Positions 62,225 through 64,000 of a stretch of DNA of 64,000 bases are shown here, piece after piece. A program made the translations under genes and the position numbers. The stretch comes from Paraflavitalea devenefica (lineage in GTDB: Bacteria > Bacteroidota > Bacteroidia > Chitinophagales > Chitinophagaceae). A model generated the notes under the pieces. It had not been told where the DNA came from. It saw nothing but the letters and a program-made list of their open reading frames with translations, and ran no database searches. Where the stretch lies: NCBI RefSeq assembly GCF_011759375.1, contig NZ_JAARML010000010.1, positions 62,001 through 126,000 on the forward strand, given 5' to 3'. Each line of letters starts with the position of its first letter. The first letter of the stretch is position 1.

Positions 62225-63676
62225 ATGACCGATCCATTGAAAATATTGATGCTTGAAGACAGCAGTACCGATGCTGAGATCGTACAATGGCAACTACGAA
62301 AAGAAAAAATGGCTTTTGAATTCAGGCTGGCGATGAACAAAGAAGACTTTCTGAAAGACCTGGACCAATATGATCCGCATGTGATCCTGGCCGACAATTC
62401 ACTACCCCAGTTCAGCGCCAGCGAAGCCTTGAAGATGGTACGGAAAAAACATCCGCATACCCCCTTTATTATGGTTACCGGCAGCGTATCGGAAGAATTT
62501 GCGGCAGACATTATCAAACTTGGAGCAGATGATTATATTATAAAAGACAGGCCCGCCAGGTTACCGGCAGCCATTGAAGCAGCCATCAAACAACAATCGT
62601 CCAGGAAGGAAAAACAGGATGCGCTTGAAGAGATCAGGGTTTCCAATGAGCGGTTCCAAACCTTATCCAGGGCCACCAAGGATGCTGTGTGGGACTGGAA
62701 CCTGGTGACAGACCAGGTATGGTGGAATGAAAACTTCTACCATATGGTGGGCTATGATCCGCAGCAGCCTGTTCCCAATGCTTATGAGTGGACAAAACGC
62801 ATACATCCCGCCGACGCAGAACGGGTGATTGACAGGTTGAAGAGAATAAAGAACAATGACATTGACGACTGGGAAGAGGAATTCAGGTTTCAGTTGACTG
62901 ATGGCACTTATGGCACCTTACTCGACAGGGCTTATGTGATGAAAGATGCTGCCGGCAAAGCAGTCAGGGCCATCGGTGCACTGGTAGACATTACGGAACA
63001 AAAGCGCCTGACACAGGAAATGTTGTCCAGCAAAATTGAACAACAAAAAGAAATTACCCGCGCCATCCTGCAAACGCAGGAAATGGAGCGTAATACACTG
63101 GGCAGGGAATTGCACGACAATATTAACCAGATCCTGGCCTCAGTGGCCCTAAAGCTGGAATATTACCTGGAAGAGAACGCCGGCAATACGAAAGACCTGG
63201 GTATTATTGTAAACTGCCGCGATAGCTTGCAGAAGGCCATACAAGAGGCCCGTAACCTCTCCCACCACATGGTCATGCCGCGTTTTTCAGAAAGGAGCTT
63301 GCAGGATGAGCTCAGGCAGCTCATAGAAAACTACAACTACCGGCAACTGGTGGAACTGGAGTTGAGTGACATGCAGGAACCTTACCTGACCTCCTCCCTG
63401 AAAGAAACCGTGTACCGCATCGTACAGGAACAGCTCAGCAATATTTATAAGCATGCCAAGGCCGATGAGATCGGCATCAACATCAGCAATGATGAGCAGC
63501 AGGTTACCTTAGTGATCAGGGACAATGGCGTTGGTTTCGATATGAAGCAAAAAAGCAAGGGCATCGGCATCAGCAATATCTTTAACCGGGTGGAATCCTG
63601 TAACGGGACCGCTGAAATTATTTCCGCGCCCGGGAAAGGCTGTATGCTGCAGGTGAAGATACCCATAGAAGGATAA
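62225..63676 (+). CDS. Receiver-PAS-histidine kinase (HisKA_3)
   Basis: 483 residues. An N-terminal receiver domain with Asp57 (LADNSLPQFSA) and Lys in DYIIKDRPARL, a PAS domain (about 138-265; RATKDAVWDWNLVTDQVWWNENFY), then HisKA_3 with His297 in LGRELHDNINQ and a HATPase_c domain (DNGVGFD, GIGISNIFNRVE). The receiver at the N-terminus makes it a probable downstream step of the cluster's phosphorelay. It starts 9 bp after the regulator stop, so the three genes form an operon. Its C-terminal half is close to the partial kinase at 1-474. Confidence 0.94.
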   Translation: MTDPLKILMLEDSSTDAEIVQWQLRKEKMAFEFRLAMNKEDFLKDLDQYDPHVILADNSLPQFSASEALKMVRKKHPHTPFIMVTGSVSEEFAADIIKLGADDYIIKDRPARLPAAIEAAIKQQSSRKEKQDALEEIRVSNERFQTLSRATKDAVWDWNLVTDQVWWNENFYHMVGYDPQQPVPNAYEWTKRIHPADAERVIDRLKRIKNNDIDDWEEEFRFQLTDGTYGTLLDRAYVMKDAAGKAVRAIGALVDITEQKRLTQEMLSSKIEQQKEITRAILQTQEMERNTLGRELHDNINQILASVALKLEYYLEENAGNTKDLGIIVNCRDSLQKAIQEARNLSHHMVMPRFSERSLQDELRQLIENYNYRQLVELELSDMQEPYLTSSLKETVYRIVQEQLSNIYKHAKADEIGINISNDEQQVTLVIRDNGVGFDMKQKSKGIGISNIFNRVESCNGTAEIISAPGKGCMLQVKIPIEG

Positions 63677-63747
63677 AAAGGTGTTTTTCCCGTTTACCTG
63701 CCAGAACTTTGGTCGTAGCTTACAGGTCAAGAAAAAATATTCCTTAT

Positions 63748-64000
63748 ATGAACCAGGAAATTCCAATTCCAGTCACTCCTTCTACAGACAAGGATCTGGA
63801 AGATAAAAAAATAGAAGAGCTGACCGCGAAAACCTGGTTCAGGATCAAATGGGTATTATGGATAGGTGTGCTGGTTGTTTTTATCACCAGCCTGAATAAC
63901 CCCGGCAGTGGCTTGACGGCCTTTCCCAATCTCCTGGCAAGGATCGGTTGCGGGATCTTATTAGGAGGCGCCAGCCTGGCAGCGGGAGGATTCCTGGGAT
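63748..64000 (+). CDS. Membrane protein, N-terminal part (truncated by window edge)
   Basis: 84 codons from ATG 63748 to the window end. A polar N-terminus (MNQEIPIPVTPSTDKDLED) is followed by one TM helix (WVLWIGVLVVFITSLNN) and the start of a second (IGCGILLGGASLAAGGFLG). Too little remains to name a family. Confidence 0.65.
   Translation, partial: MNQEIPIPVTPSTDKDLEDKKIEELTAKTWFRIKWVLWIGVLVVFITSLNNPGSGLTAFPNLLARIGCGILLGGASLAAGGFLG

Overview
This 64 kb window is chromosomal DNA from a member of the Bacteroidota. The protein repertoire points most closely to a Chitinophagaceae-like soil or rhizosphere bacterium; the phylum is secure, the family is inferred. Supporting markers are three SusC and two SusD proteins, FecR anti-sigma factors whose C-terminus matches DUF4974, Bacteroidota-type ECF sigma factors, C-terminal sorting domains of the type IX secretion system (T9SS), and a general lack of strong Shine-Dalgarno sequences. 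No insertion sequence, phage, CRISPR array or integrase was found.

Layout. 1-474 is the C-terminus of a two-component histidine kinase, convergent with a DUF4159 gene. 1241-8651 is a MoxR ATPase, DUF58 (vWA-like) and BatA-like cluster with two further large membrane proteins. It runs into a TldD-TldE-TldD metalloprotease triad (8714-13420) whose TldD proteins carry Tat-like signal peptides. After an alpha/beta hydrolase comes polysaccharide utilization locus 1 (PUL1, 26259 down to 14481, minus strand): ECF sigma, FecR, SusC with STN domain, a second SusC without STN, SusD, and an endo-beta-N-acetylglucosaminidase (Endo H type, GH18) with a beta/gamma-crystallin-like C-terminus. Then follow a membrane-anchored HTH protein divergent from a PD40-type secreted protein, a DUF4345 protein, a methyltransferase, a MacB/FtsX-type permease and a DUF2200 protein. 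Next are a GH127 beta-L-arabinofuranosidase, two large T9SS cargo proteins (RCC1 repeats; Ig-like repeats), an AT-rich serine hydrolase, a thioredoxin-like protein, a peptidase S51, tRNA-Pro(GGG) and a DUF1877-like gene. PUL2 (57073 down to 48273, minus strand) is ECF sigma, FecR, SusC with STN, SusD and a GH29 alpha-L-fucosidase. The right end holds an FMN reductase-like gene, a third ECF sigma factor with a four-TM partner instead of FecR, and a three-gene phosphorelay cluster (PAS kinase, Rcp1-like regulator, REC-PAS-kinase).

How it works together. Both PULs look like cell-surface signalling circuits: substrate uptake through SusC (STN domain) signals FecR, which releases the sigma factor. 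Endo H, fucosidase and arabinofuranosidase activities together suggest scavenging of glycoprotein glycans; this is inference.

The most notable non-coding signals are four arrays with a 7-bp period at 3165, 4587, 13452 and 24714. Others are a shared GTAACAGG/ATAAATT motif in the FecR-SusC gap of both PULs, and a GC-rich hairpin in the SusD-to-hydrolase gap of both PULs. There are also three phased TTGAA repeats just upstream of the HTH membrane protein, and tRNA-Pro 3'-end-like fragments at two sites.
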